Shown here: positions 9,286 to 16,819 of the stretch, in pieces | How positions within the stretch are numbered: position 1 is the first letter of the stretch | How the letters are laid out: the number at the start of each line of letters is the position of its first letter | Assembly: GCA_013298845.1 (NCBI GenBank) | Contig: JAAFJN010000015.1 | Location: 35,067 to 99,066 of the forward strand | Length of the DNA: 64,000 nt | Origin: Chitinophagales bacterium | Lineage (GTDB): Bacteria; Bacteroidota; Bacteroidia; Chitinophagales; Saprospiraceae | Reading direction: 5' to 3' | Notes under the pieces: generated by a model | What the model saw: the letters and a program-made list of their open reading frames with translations, nothing else | Told to the model about the DNA's origin: nothing | Databases searched by the model: none | Position numbers and translations under genes: made by a program

Positions 9286-10293
9286 ATGCACCAAACTCTA
9301 TTCATTCTGTTTTTGGGCTTTTTAAGTCCTTTTTATGCTTTTTCTCAAAATACCGCCCCCGAACTCCCGCTCATTCGCGTACACGGCAACCATTTTATCA
9401 CACCCGACAGCCAAACCTTCGTGTTTAAAGGGCTTAATGCCAGTGACCCCGAAAATTTGATGAACGCCCAGCACTGGAATCAGGCGTATTTTAACACCAT
9501 GAAATCGTGGGGAGCAAACATCGTGCGTTTTCCCGTTCACCCGCGGGCTTGGCGCAAATTGGGCAAAACCAAATACATTCAACTCCTCGACGACGGGGTA
9601 AAAATGGCCCGCGAAGCCGGTCTTTACGTCATTATTGACTGGCACAGCATCGGCAATTTGCGCACCGAAATGTACCAGGACGACAACTACGATACCACCC
9701 AAAAGGAAACGTTCGATTTTTGGCGCACCATGGCCAAACATTACAAAGGAAACACCACGGTGGCGTTTTTTGAATTGTTTAATGAACCCACCACCTACAA
9801 CGGCCAATTGGGTACCTGCACCTGGGAAGAGTGGAAAAAACTCATGGAGGAAATCATCGGGATTATCCGGGCGAATGGCGGCACGGCAATTCCTTTAGTA
9901 GCCGGTTTCGACTGGGCCTACGACCTTACACCCATTTCCACCCAACCCATTGAGGCCGAGGGTATTGCCTATGTATCACACCCCTACCCCATGAAACGCA
10001 GCCAGCCCTGGGCCGAACAATGGGAGTCCGACTGGGGCTTTGTGCAGGAGAAATACCCGGTTATCCTCACCGAAATCGGGTTTTGCGGCGCGGAAGAAGA
10101 AGGGGCGCACATCCCCGTTATCAGCGATGAATCTTACGGCGATGCCATTACCCAATATTGTCAAAAAAAGGGCATTTCGTGGGTCGTTTGGGTGTTTGAC
10201 CCGCAGTGGGCGCCCCGTCTTTTCACCGATTGGAACTACACCCCCACGCGCCACGGGGTTTATTTCAAAAAAGTGTTGTCAGGTAAAAAATAA
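9286..10293 (+). CDS. Secreted glycoside hydrolase family 5 (cellulase-like)
   Basis: The signal peptide is residues 1-20 (ending FAFS-Q). The rest is a single GH5 (beta/alpha)8 barrel: the RFPVHP motif near residue 81, IDWHS near 117, the catalytic acid/base Glu167 in FELFNEP and the nucleophile Glu263 in ILTEIGF. At 335 aa there is no room for a carbohydrate-binding module or a T9SS tail, so it is probably periplasmic or released by another route. GH5 enzymes cut beta-1,4-glucans, mannans and related glycans; the exact substrate is not readable. Its stop lies 2 bp from the stop of the convergent amidohydrolase gene, with no terminator between. Confidence 0.9.
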   Translation: MHQTLFILFLGFLSPFYAFSQNTAPELPLIRVHGNHFITPDSQTFVFKGLNASDPENLMNAQHWNQAYFNTMKSWGANIVRFPVHPRAWRKLGKTKYIQLLDDGVKMAREAGLYVIIDWHSIGNLRTEMYQDDNYDTTQKETFDFWRTMAKHYKGNTTVAFFELFNEPTTYNGQLGTCTWEEWKKLMEEIIGIIRANGGTAIPLVAGFDWAYDLTPISTQPIEAEGIAYVSHPYPMKRSQPWAEQWESDWGFVQEKYPVILTEIGFCGAEEEGAHIPVISDESYGDAITQYCQKKGISWVVWVFDPQWAPRLFTDWNYTPTRHGVYFKKVLSGKK

Positions 10294-10295
10294 AA

Positions 10296-11588
10296 TCACT
10301 TTTCGGTTTTTACGCGCTCCCCGTTTTTCATCACCCAAATCACTTTTTCCATAACCCGAATTTCCTGCGTAGGGTCACCATCAACGGCGATGATATCGGC
10401 CCATTTTCCGGGTTCGATCGTGCCTATTTTGGAGGTCATATTGAGGAGTTCGGCGGCGTTAACGGTGGCGGAGCGCAAAATATCGGCGTTGGTCATACCG
10501 GCCCGCGCCATAAAGGCAAATTCCAAGTTGTTTTTGCCGTGCGGATACACCCCGGAATCGGTTCCAAAAACAATGGGTACCCCTTTTTTGTAAGCGCGGG
10601 AGAGGGTACCTTCAATTTTTGGGCCAATTTCGAGGGCTTTTACCCGCACCACTTCGGGGAAAAAACCTTTGGCGTATTTGGCACTGTCGGCCACGGCCCA
10701 CGCGGCGGTGAGTGTAGGAACGTACCAGGTTTTGTACTTTTTCATCAATTCCATGGTCGAATCGGACATGTACGTGCCGTGTTCGATGCTTTTTACCCCG
10801 GCGCGAATGGCGCGTTGTATCCCTTCATCGCCGTGTGCGTGAGCCGCCACCGGCACCCCAAGGTCTTTGGCCGTTTGTACAATGGTTTCGAGTTCATCGT
10901 AAGCGTAATGCGGCAAACTGCCGTCGCGGGCCAGACTGATGACACCACCGGTAGCGCAGACTTTAATCCAGTCGGCGCCGCGTTTTATCTGCGAACGAAC
11001 GGCAGTGCGGCACGCATCGGGGCCATCGGCGATACCTTCTTCGGCGGAAGGTGGCGGGTCGAACAAATCGTGTCTCGATCCGGTGGTAGCGTCGCCGTGC
11101 CCGCCGGTGATACTCAGGATGCGACCAGCGGTAAAAATGCGTGGTCCCGTTGCCCAGCCCTGGTTAATGGCGTTGCGCAGGGCAATATTGACGCCTTGTC
11201 CGCCCAAATCGCGCACCGAAGTGAACCCTTTATCGAGGGTGCGTTTGGCGTACACCGCCGACCGAAAGGCAATATCTTCGAGGTTGAGGGTGTATTTTTC
11301 GAGGTAAGTGGATTTGCTCTGCTCCCATTCCAGGTGCACGTGACAATCAATGAGGCCCGGCATAACGGTTGCGTTTTTCAGGTCCACCACGGTCGCATCA
11401 GCGGGGGCTTTGGAATAGCCATTTTCGACGCGTTCGATGGTATTTCCGTTGATGATAATGGTTTTTTGGATTTCGGTCGTTACCGCCGAATTGGCCATTG
11501 TCAGGAGTTTTCCGCAGTGGATATAAGTCTTTTGCGCGGTGAGGGTTTGGGCCAACAACAGCGCGAATAAGGTGAGTTTTTGCATCAT
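10296..11588 (-). CDS. Secreted amidohydrolase (imidazolonepropionase/prolidase-like)
   Basis: The N-terminus is a signal peptide (residues 1-18, TLTAQ). The metal-dependent amidohydrolase motifs are DCHVHLEW (HxH), ADWIKVCATGG (candidate carbamylated Lys), the His in AAHAHGDEG and EHGTYM, and the C-terminal Asp in VFGTDSGV. Near relatives in Bacteroidota are secreted Xaa-Pro dipeptidase-like or dipeptide hydrolases; the substrate is uncertain. At 430 aa it has usual length. It is the last gene of dcd-lipoprotein-amidohydrolase; its tandem ATG starts overlap the lipoprotein stop (TAATGATG), so translation is probably coupled. Confidence 0.88.
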   Translation of the reverse strand: MMQKLTLFALLLAQTLTAQKTYIHCGKLLTMANSAVTTEIQKTIIINGNTIERVENGYSKAPADATVVDLKNATVMPGLIDCHVHLEWEQSKSTYLEKYTLNLEDIAFRSAVYAKRTLDKGFTSVRDLGGQGVNIALRNAINQGWATGPRIFTAGRILSITGGHGDATTGSRHDLFDPPPSAEEGIADGPDACRTAVRSQIKRGADWIKVCATGGVISLARDGSLPHYAYDELETIVQTAKDLGVPVAAHAHGDEGIQRAIRAGVKSIEHGTYMSDSTMELMKKYKTWYVPTLTAAWAVADSAKYAKGFFPEVVRVKALEIGPKIEGTLSRAYKKGVPIVFGTDSGVYPHGKNNLEFAFMARAGMTNADILRSATVNAAELLNMTSKIGTIEPGKWADIIAVDGDPTQEIRVMEKVIWVMKNGERVKTEK

Positions 11589-11854
11589 TATTTGGGAATT
11601 GCTTTTAATTGTTCTTCAATCTGCTTTTTGCGCACCTGTTTGATAGAGTCAATCATTTGGGGCAAAACGGTGGTGTTTTGTACCTTGCAAAAACTATCAA
11701 TGACGCGACGTTCGTTGCCAATGTAAGCGGCGGAAAGGGAATCTACCATGCGGCGCGATTCAGCATCGAGCGGTACTTTGCTTTGGTCACAGCCGCCGGT
11801 ACCGAAGCCCGCCAACACAACAATAAACGTAAAAAACCGGATTTTCATGGGCAT
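11588..11854 (-). CDS. Small lipoprotein of unknown function
   Basis: An 88-aa product starting at the ATG at 11854, which overlaps the dcd stop as TAATG. Residues 1 to about 22 are a lipoprotein signal with a lipobox-like GTGGC, so the mature protein begins at that Cys and is about 65 residues. The mature part is charged and helical, with one further Cys (SFCKVQ) and a Lys/Glu-rich C-terminus (KQVRKKQIEEQLKAIPK). I do not recognise a family. The coupling on both sides shows it is really translated with dcd and the amidohydrolase. Confidence 0.7.
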   Translation of the reverse strand: MPMKIRFFTFIVVLAGFGTGGCDQSKVPLDAESRRMVDSLSAAYIGNERRVIDSFCKVQNTTVLPQMIDSIKQVRKKQIEEQLKAIPK

Positions 11855-12390
11855 TATAAAAAGTTTTTCCACATCATACTTTCCACCGGGCGGATGGTCC
11901 GCTCGTTGTATTTAGCATTTTGTTTACGGTTGTAATAGTTTTCAATTTCCCCGTCCACGAGGAAATAAATGAGTTGTCCCACGGGCATACCGGCGTACAC
12001 GCGCACGGGGTGCACGCACGAAATTTCGAGGGTCCAGGTATTGGAAAAACCCACGTCGCCTTTCCCGGCGGTGGCGTGAATATCAATGCCAAGGCGACCA
12101 ATGCTGCTTTTTCCTTCCAAAAACGGCACTGCGCCGTGGGTTTCGGTGTATTCTTCGGTAACGCCGAGGTAAAGCGTGCCGGGTTGCAACACAAAACCTT
12201 CTTCGGGAATTTCAAAATGATCCACTTGATTGTGTTTTTTGGCGTCCAAAACAGCGTCTTTGTACGTGGCTAAATATTTACCCAGGTGAACATCGTATGA
12301 GTTGGTGCCGAGGCATTCGGGGCGAAAAGGGTCAATCACAATTTCGCCGTTTTTAATACCTTCGAGTATCTTTTTGTCGGTTAAAATCAC
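11854..12390 (-). CDS. dcd: dCTP deaminase
   Basis: Converts dCTP to dUTP (and ammonia) to feed thymidylate synthesis in the cytoplasm. The trimeric dUTPase-like fold is recognised by MILTDKKILEGIKNGEIVIDPF at the N-terminus, GTNSYDVHLG, LEGKSSIGRLGI with the conserved Ser/Arg, and the catalytic region DIHATAGKGDVGFSNTWTLEI. At 178 aa it is of normal length. It heads a three-gene minus-strand operon with a TACCTTTG promoter element 21 bp upstream. Confidence 0.93.
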   Translation of the reverse strand: MILTDKKILEGIKNGEIVIDPFRPECLGTNSYDVHLGKYLATYKDAVLDAKKHNQVDHFEIPEEGFVLQPGTLYLGVTEEYTETHGAVPFLEGKSSIGRLGIDIHATAGKGDVGFSNTWTLEISCVHPVRVYAGMPVGQLIYFLVDGEIENYYNRKQNAKYNERTIRPVESMMWKNFL

Positions 12391-12410
12391 TTTTTATACG
12401 TTTTAAGCCG

Positions 12411-12418
12411 CAAAGGTA
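12411..12418 (-). promoter_or_regulatory. Bacteroidota -7 promoter element of the dcd operon
   Basis: The minus strand reads TACCTTTG, leaving a leader of only about 15-20 nt before the dcd ATG. A TTTG lies roughly 23 bp further upstream as a loose -33 candidate. Confidence 0.6.
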
Positions 12419-12504
12419 GTTTATAGCGGTAGTTAAACCCACAAAAAACCGTCAACAACTTTCGGAACGTGACCGTTACACGCACGTCCCGATACCCACC
12501 ACGC

Positions 12505-13683
12505 ATGAATAAAGAACGTAAAAGCAGTATAAAAGAAGGATTATTCGCCGGTTTTTGGCTGTATCACTTCATCCGGGCCTATATTTTCGACGTAGAACGT
12601 TATTGTTTCCAACGGTGGCACCTGTCGCAGGAATGGCTGCTCGATTACCGCTGGTTGCTGCTGTTACTGGGGTTTACGGGGCTTTGGCTGGCGCTCGGTA
12701 CCACGCGTTTTTGGATTAATTTCCTGCATCTTCTGGTGTACCCGCTGATATGGCTGTTTTGGCGCGTACCCGTGTTTTGTTTTTGGGGCATCCCGAAATA
12801 CTACTATACCCGGCGACAGTACATTTCGTTGTTTGTGTACGTGTATTTTTGGATCAATGTTTTCTCTAACCTCAAACAAACGTTGCTGAAGGGTCTGCTC
12901 CTGACATTGGCCGCCCTGGCTATTTATTACTCCAACCACGTTTATGTATTAAGTGGAAGCGCCGTTATTTTGGTGGTGTTGCTCATCTTGCACCTCAAAA
13001 AGCGATTTGATCAGGCATTTACCCCGGTCAATATGTTCCGACTGGGCATTGAAACGTTGAATATAAAGGCACTTACCCAACCCAGTACCGCATCGGACAC
13101 GGGTGAAGCAGCCCCAACGCCCAAGCAGCCGTTAGAAACTACAGCGTTGAGCGGTCAGTTGCTGGGCTTTTGGGGGCGAAAAATCAAAGGATTTTTGAAC
13201 CAACAAATTTACCTCAAATATTTTGTCCAAAAAATGGCGTTCACCATACCTTTGGTTGTTGGCTTATTAACGTGGGTGAATTGGGCATTGTACAAAATCA
13301 ACCCATTGTATTTTTCGGTGCCCACTCCGGTCGGCATTTTTGATGTTGTCCACTACACCATTTATTCCATCATCCCGGATGGCACACCTATGACGCCCGT
13401 CGCGGGTATTTCGATGGCCCTTCGGTGGTTTTGTACCTTTACCGGCGGGTTTATTTTGATTATTTTCGCGTCGGTTTGTGTGTCCACCAGTAGTGGTCGT
13501 TACCACAAAGACCTCACCGAAATGGTGGCCTTCAGTGACTACCAAATAAAAGCAATTCAAATTCATTTAACCGATAAATACGCCCGGCCGGCCTCAGAAA
13601 TGCTGGAAAAGTTACAAAAACTGAAAAAAACCGCGCAAGATGTCTTTCTCAAAAAAACAAAAGAAGGCACGAGTAATTTTTAA
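12505..13683 (+). CDS. Polytopic membrane protein of unknown function
   Basis: I do not recognise a family. From the ATG at 12505 the product is 392 aa; an in-frame GTG at 12469 would add 12 residues. At least six hydrophobic helices are visible (WLLLLLGFTGLWLAL, FLHLLVYPLIWLFW, YISLFVYVYFWINVF, LLLTLAALAIYYS, SAVILVVLLIL, FTIPLVVGLLTWVNWAL, and one near residue 310 in FTGGFILIIFASVCVS). The N-terminal part is rich in Trp, Tyr and Phe. A soluble loop of about 60 residues lies at 190-240, and the C-terminal 60 residues are charged and helical, probably cytoplasmic. It precedes the dynamin-like gene by 157 bp on the same strand; whether the two work together is open. Confidence 0.65.
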   Translation: MNKERKSSIKEGLFAGFWLYHFIRAYIFDVERYCFQRWHLSQEWLLDYRWLLLLLGFTGLWLALGTTRFWINFLHLLVYPLIWLFWRVPVFCFWGIPKYYYTRRQYISLFVYVYFWINVFSNLKQTLLKGLLLTLAALAIYYSNHVYVLSGSAVILVVLLILHLKKRFDQAFTPVNMFRLGIETLNIKALTQPSTASDTGEAAPTPKQPLETTALSGQLLGFWGRKIKGFLNQQIYLKYFVQKMAFTIPLVVGLLTWVNWALYKINPLYFSVPTPVGIFDVVHYTIYSIIPDGTPMTPVAGISMALRWFCTFTGGFILIIFASVCVSTSSGRYHKDLTEMVAFSDYQIKAIQIHLTDKYARPASEMLEKLQKLKKTAQDVFLKKTKEGTSNF

Positions 13684-13787
13684 AAAACAAACATGTATCT
13701 TTTATCCCCAAAACCCGTATTAATGGGGTGATGAACATCATTCACATAAGTTATGCTGGTGTCTACACCATATAAGCAGAAAATCCT

Positions 13788-13795
13788 TATCTTTG
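13788..13795 (+). promoter_or_regulatory. Bacteroidota -7 promoter element of the dynamin-like gene
   Basis: TATCTTTG lies 45 bp upstream of the ATG at 13841, so the GTPase gene probably has its own transcript rather than depending on the membrane-protein gene upstream. Confidence 0.55.
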
Positions 13796-13840
13796 TGAAC
13801 GTTCTTCATTCAACAATTCGATTATTTATTACACAATAAC

Positions 13841-15559
13841 ATGATACTAAACCAACGCACCTTAGCCCTGCGTGCACAATTAGAAGACACAGTAAAAGAA
13901 CTTCATCAACTAAGCCAGGAAATTGGACACAAAGATCTTGCTGCAATGGTAGGCGATTTGCGCAATCGTATGGCAGATCCGTTTATGTTTGTTATCGTGG
14001 GTGAAGTAAAAGCGGGTAAATCCAGTTTTGTTAATGCCCTTTTAGACACTGGCCGCGACATCTGTGCGGTGGCGCCGCAACCCATGACCGATACCATTCA
14101 ACAAATCGTTTATGGCGAAACCGAAACCATTACCGTTGTAAACCCTTACCTCAAAAAAATATTCCTCCCGGTGGATATCCTCAAGGAAATCGCCATCGTG
14201 GACACGCCCGGCACCAATAGCATTGTGGCACAACACCAGGAAGTGACCGAACGATTTGTGCCCGCCAGCGATTTGGTCTTGTTTGTTTTTGAAGCCAAAA
14301 ACCCCTACCGGCAATCGGCTTGGGAGTTTTTTGACTTTATTCACACCGACTGGCACAAAAAAGTGGTGTTTATCCTTCAACAAAAGGACCTCCTGTCGCC
14401 CGAGGACCTCGCCGTGAACGAAAAAGGTTTGTACGATTACGCCGTTAAAAAAGGAATCGCCGAACCGGTCATCTTTTGCACCAGCGCCAAAGCCGAACTC
14501 GACGGCGCATTTGACCAAAGTGGTTTTTCGCAGGTGCGCGACTATATCCGCACCCACGTTACCGGCGGACGCGGCGCGGCGCTCAAATTACGCAACAATA
14601 TCACCACCTCTTACGGTATTCTGGACCGCATTCACACCGACCTCGATACGCGCCGCGAACAGTTTAAACAAGATACCATTTTCCGCGACGATATTGTACA
14701 AACGCTGGAAAACCAGGAGCGAAAATCGAACCACCAGGCCAATATTCTGATCGAAAATATCCTGAACGGGTACGACCGGATTACCAAAAACGTGGGGCAG
14801 GAACTCAACGACGGCTTGTCGTTTCCGGCCATGCTCAAACGCTCGTTTATGGGCATTTTTAGCAAACAGGCCTCTATCACCGATTGGCTCAACGAATTGT
14901 CCCAAAAACTGGAAACCAACCTGAACGCCGAACTCAAAAGCAAACTCAGCGATGGCGTGGTGGATTTAGCCGATTCTGTGCAGCAAATGGCCAAAATGAT
15001 TGACCTCAAAGTGCGCCAGTCCAACACCGTGGTGCGCAACGACCAATATATTTTTGAAGATATTGCCGACAAACGTTCGGCCACCCTCAAAGACCTCCAG
15101 GAGGCTTTTGGGCGCTTTATGAGTCGCTCTGAAAACTTCACCGACGAGCGGCTTTTCCCCGAAAATGCCTCCGTTTCGCCCGGCATTGCGGCGGGCAGCG
15201 GCGCGGCTATCATCGGTCTGATTTTGGCCGGGGTTACCCACACCGCCGTTTTTGACATCACCGGCGGGGTGCTTACGGGATTGGGTATTTTGTTTGCGGG
15301 CATCACCGCCGGGGTACAACGCCGCAAAATTGTGTCGGGGTACAACACCGAAATTAACACCGGCCGCGAACGCATGAACCAAACGCTCGAGGAAAAATTA
15401 AAACTCTACGTGCGTTCCATTAAAGGTAAAATTGGGGATAATTTCCTGGAACTGAATATGATGCTCGAACGGGAAGAACAACAAATTGCGCATTTTGGCG
15501 AACGATACAAAGCCATCGAGGGCCGATTGATGGATATTGATGGCAATTTGGGCGTTTAA
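13841..15559 (+). CDS. Bacterial dynamin-like GTPase
   Basis: The dynamin-family G domain has a P-loop GEVKAGKSS at residues 54-62, a switch I Thr in PMTDTIQ near 83 and a DTPG switch II at 121-124; a G4-like QQKD follows near 185. Helical middle-domain and stalk-like sequence runs to about 440, and then a hydrophobic hairpin at about 450-490 (GSGAAIIGLILAGV and GGVLTGLGILFAGI) plays the part of the membrane paddle or anchor, followed by a final helical segment. At 572 aa it is single-copy here, not the tandem pair of many bacterial dynamins. Likely role: GTP-driven remodelling or protection of the inner membrane; this is family inference. Its 3' side runs into heptad repeat array A1. Confidence 0.87.
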   Translation: MILNQRTLALRAQLEDTVKELHQLSQEIGHKDLAAMVGDLRNRMADPFMFVIVGEVKAGKSSFVNALLDTGRDICAVAPQPMTDTIQQIVYGETETITVVNPYLKKIFLPVDILKEIAIVDTPGTNSIVAQHQEVTERFVPASDLVLFVFEAKNPYRQSAWEFFDFIHTDWHKKVVFILQQKDLLSPEDLAVNEKGLYDYAVKKGIAEPVIFCTSAKAELDGAFDQSGFSQVRDYIRTHVTGGRGAALKLRNNITTSYGILDRIHTDLDTRREQFKQDTIFRDDIVQTLENQERKSNHQANILIENILNGYDRITKNVGQELNDGLSFPAMLKRSFMGIFSKQASITDWLNELSQKLETNLNAELKSKLSDGVVDLADSVQQMAKMIDLKVRQSNTVVRNDQYIFEDIADKRSATLKDLQEAFGRFMSRSENFTDERLFPENASVSPGIAAGSGAAIIGLILAGVTHTAVFDITGGVLTGLGILFAGITAGVQRRKIVSGYNTEINTGRERMNQTLEEKLKLYVRSIKGKIGDNFLELNMMLEREEQQIAHFGERYKAIEGRLMDIDGNLGV

Positions 15560-15570
15560 AGCGGATAATT

Positions 15571-15690
15571 GAACATTTGAACACCGAACATTTGAACATC
15601 GAACATTTGAACACCGAACATTTGAACATCGAACATTTGAACACCGAACATCGAACACCGAATTTTAAACACCGAATATCGAATATTGAA
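15571..15690 (+). repeat. Heptad tandem array A1 (GAACATY/GAACACC units)
   Basis: The array starts 11 bp after the stop of the dynamin-like gene. It consists of degenerate 7-8 bp units read as GAACATTT, GAACACC and GAACATC, about sixteen copies, decaying to GAATATC/GAATATT at the right end. Together with A2 it forms an imperfect inverted repeat; the stretch GAACACCGAATTTT occurs in both arms. Confidence 0.85.
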
Positions 15691-15800
15691 ATAATGAAAA
15701 TACGCCGTAGAGCATTATTTGCCATTATCCCGGGTTTAAAATTATAAGGCCATTTAGGGCTGATAATGGAATGTGATCAGGTTCTCTTACACACAAATAC
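15691..15800. other. Spacer between heptad arrays A1 and A2
   Basis: No coding potential is seen. The spacer contains its own inverted pair CCATTATC (15722-15729) / GATAATGG (15762-15769), so the whole 15571-15890 stretch could fold as nested stems between the convergent dynamin-like and DUF2490 genes. Confidence 0.5.
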
Positions 15801-15890
15801 TTCAACATTCCATGTTCGGTTCGGTGTTCGATGTTCGGTGTTCGATGTTCGGTGTTCAAAATTCGGTGTTCAATTGTTCGATGTTCAAAA
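15801..15890 (-). repeat. Heptad tandem array A2 (inverted partner of A1)
   Basis: On the plus strand the units are TTCGGTG and TTCGATG (about eleven); on the minus strand they read GAACACC/GAACATC. On the minus strand the array begins 7 bp after the stop of the DUF2490 gene, so it too lies at a gene 3' end in sense orientation. Confidence 0.85.
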
Positions 15891-15897
15891 ATGCGCC

Positions 15898-16650
15898 TTA
15901 CAAACGCAAGTCCAAGGCAGAACTAAAGGCCAGCAACAAGGTGTGGTTATTTTCCACCCGGATACCGTCGCTTTTGAACACCAATTGATTCAGGTACCCC
16001 AGTTCCAGTCGGCCTACTTTGGGGAAACGGTACCCTACCCCGGCAAACGCCCGGTTTTGGTCAAAAATATTGTGCCCTACATTTTTTCCAAAAGCCACAA
16101 ACATCTCATCAAAGGCCGTAAAATACCAGGATTTCTCGGCAATAGTACGCCCGTGAAACGGCACCGAAGCCCGGTGCATTAACCGAAACCGGTTGCTGTA
16201 CACGGCGGGTCCCGGCTTGTATTCGGTACCTGAAGCCACCGGATTGTGCACGTTGCGTTGCTCCAACCGGAAACGGTGTACCAGTTCAAAACGCGCGTTG
16301 TTTTGCCGCAATTGAATTTGTTCCCAAAAACGGTGTTCGGGGAAACTGGTTTTGGCGGCAAAAGCCCCGTAAGGATAGGTTTCCACAAAACAATAACCAG
16401 CAGTGGCCACTGTACTGGTATTAAGGTGGTAATTCAGGCCACCGCGCAACAGGAGTTGTTGGGCATCCAATCCCCAATCGGCGCGGCGCAATTGCGCTTC
16501 GAGGTGAAGCCCCCATTGAGGCGCAAATTTGTGGGAGCCAGCGTACGAAATCCAGGTGTTGTTGTTTTGGGTAAACTGACGAGGGGTTGCGTTTTGAGCG
16601 CTGAGGATTTGGCCACTGACGAGCAGCAGCAAAATGAGTATTTTTTGCAT
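15898..16650 (-). CDS. DUF2490 outer-membrane beta-barrel protein
   Basis: A 250-aa product with a clear signal peptide (residues 1-18, ILSAQ) followed by alternating beta strands typical of DUF2490: WISYAGSHKFAPQWGLHLEAQLRRAD, LLLRGGLNYHLN, FWEQIQLRQNNARFELVHRFRLEQR, VYSNRFRLMHRASVPF and a final strand ending SSALDLRL. The family forms small outer-membrane barrels with no established role. It follows the SulP/Dab block on the same strand but is separated from it by a strong terminator at 16727-16792, so it is probably transcribed on its own. Confidence 0.8.
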   Translation of the reverse strand: MQKILILLLLVSGQILSAQNATPRQFTQNNNTWISYAGSHKFAPQWGLHLEAQLRRADWGLDAQQLLLRGGLNYHLNTSTVATAGYCFVETYPYGAFAAKTSFPEHRFWEQIQLRQNNARFELVHRFRLEQRNVHNPVASGTEYKPGPAVYSNRFRLMHRASVPFHGRTIAEKSWYFTAFDEMFVAFGKNVGHNIFDQNRAFAGVGYRFPKVGRLELGYLNQLVFKSDGIRVENNHTLLLAFSSALDLRL

Positions 16651-16726
16651 GATTTTTTTTAAATTTTAGCGTGTTTTTTTGCACGTACGACGATAGCCGA
16701 CGGCAATCGCCCACGCGCAAAAAAAC

Positions 16727-16792
16727 GGGCTACGCTTACCTGTTACAAACAAACATATATATAGGTAATAAAAAAAAACAGGTGCGTAGCCC
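16727..16792 (-). terminator. Terminator after the first SulP gene (copy 1 of a duplicated terminator)
   Basis: The 9-bp arms GGGCTACGC (16727-16735) and GCGTAGCCC (16784-16792) extend inward by ACCTGTT/AACAGGT. On the minus strand the hairpin is followed by a T-rich run. An almost identical hairpin, including the loop stretch TGTTACAAACAA, follows the second SulP gene at 23526-23580, so the terminator was copied with the gene. Confidence 0.82.
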
Positions 16793-16819
16793 TCTTACAG
16801 TACGAAATGATGAAGGTTA

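Noticed and set aside
15571-15890. Heptad arrays as a CRISPR array
   Set aside because: Units are 7-8 bp in direct contact without unique spacers of constant length, and no cas gene is present.
15766-16182. Plus-strand frame of 138 codons over array A2 and the DUF2490 gene
   Set aside because: It lies opposite a gene with signal peptide and barrel strands, and its start is in the repeats.
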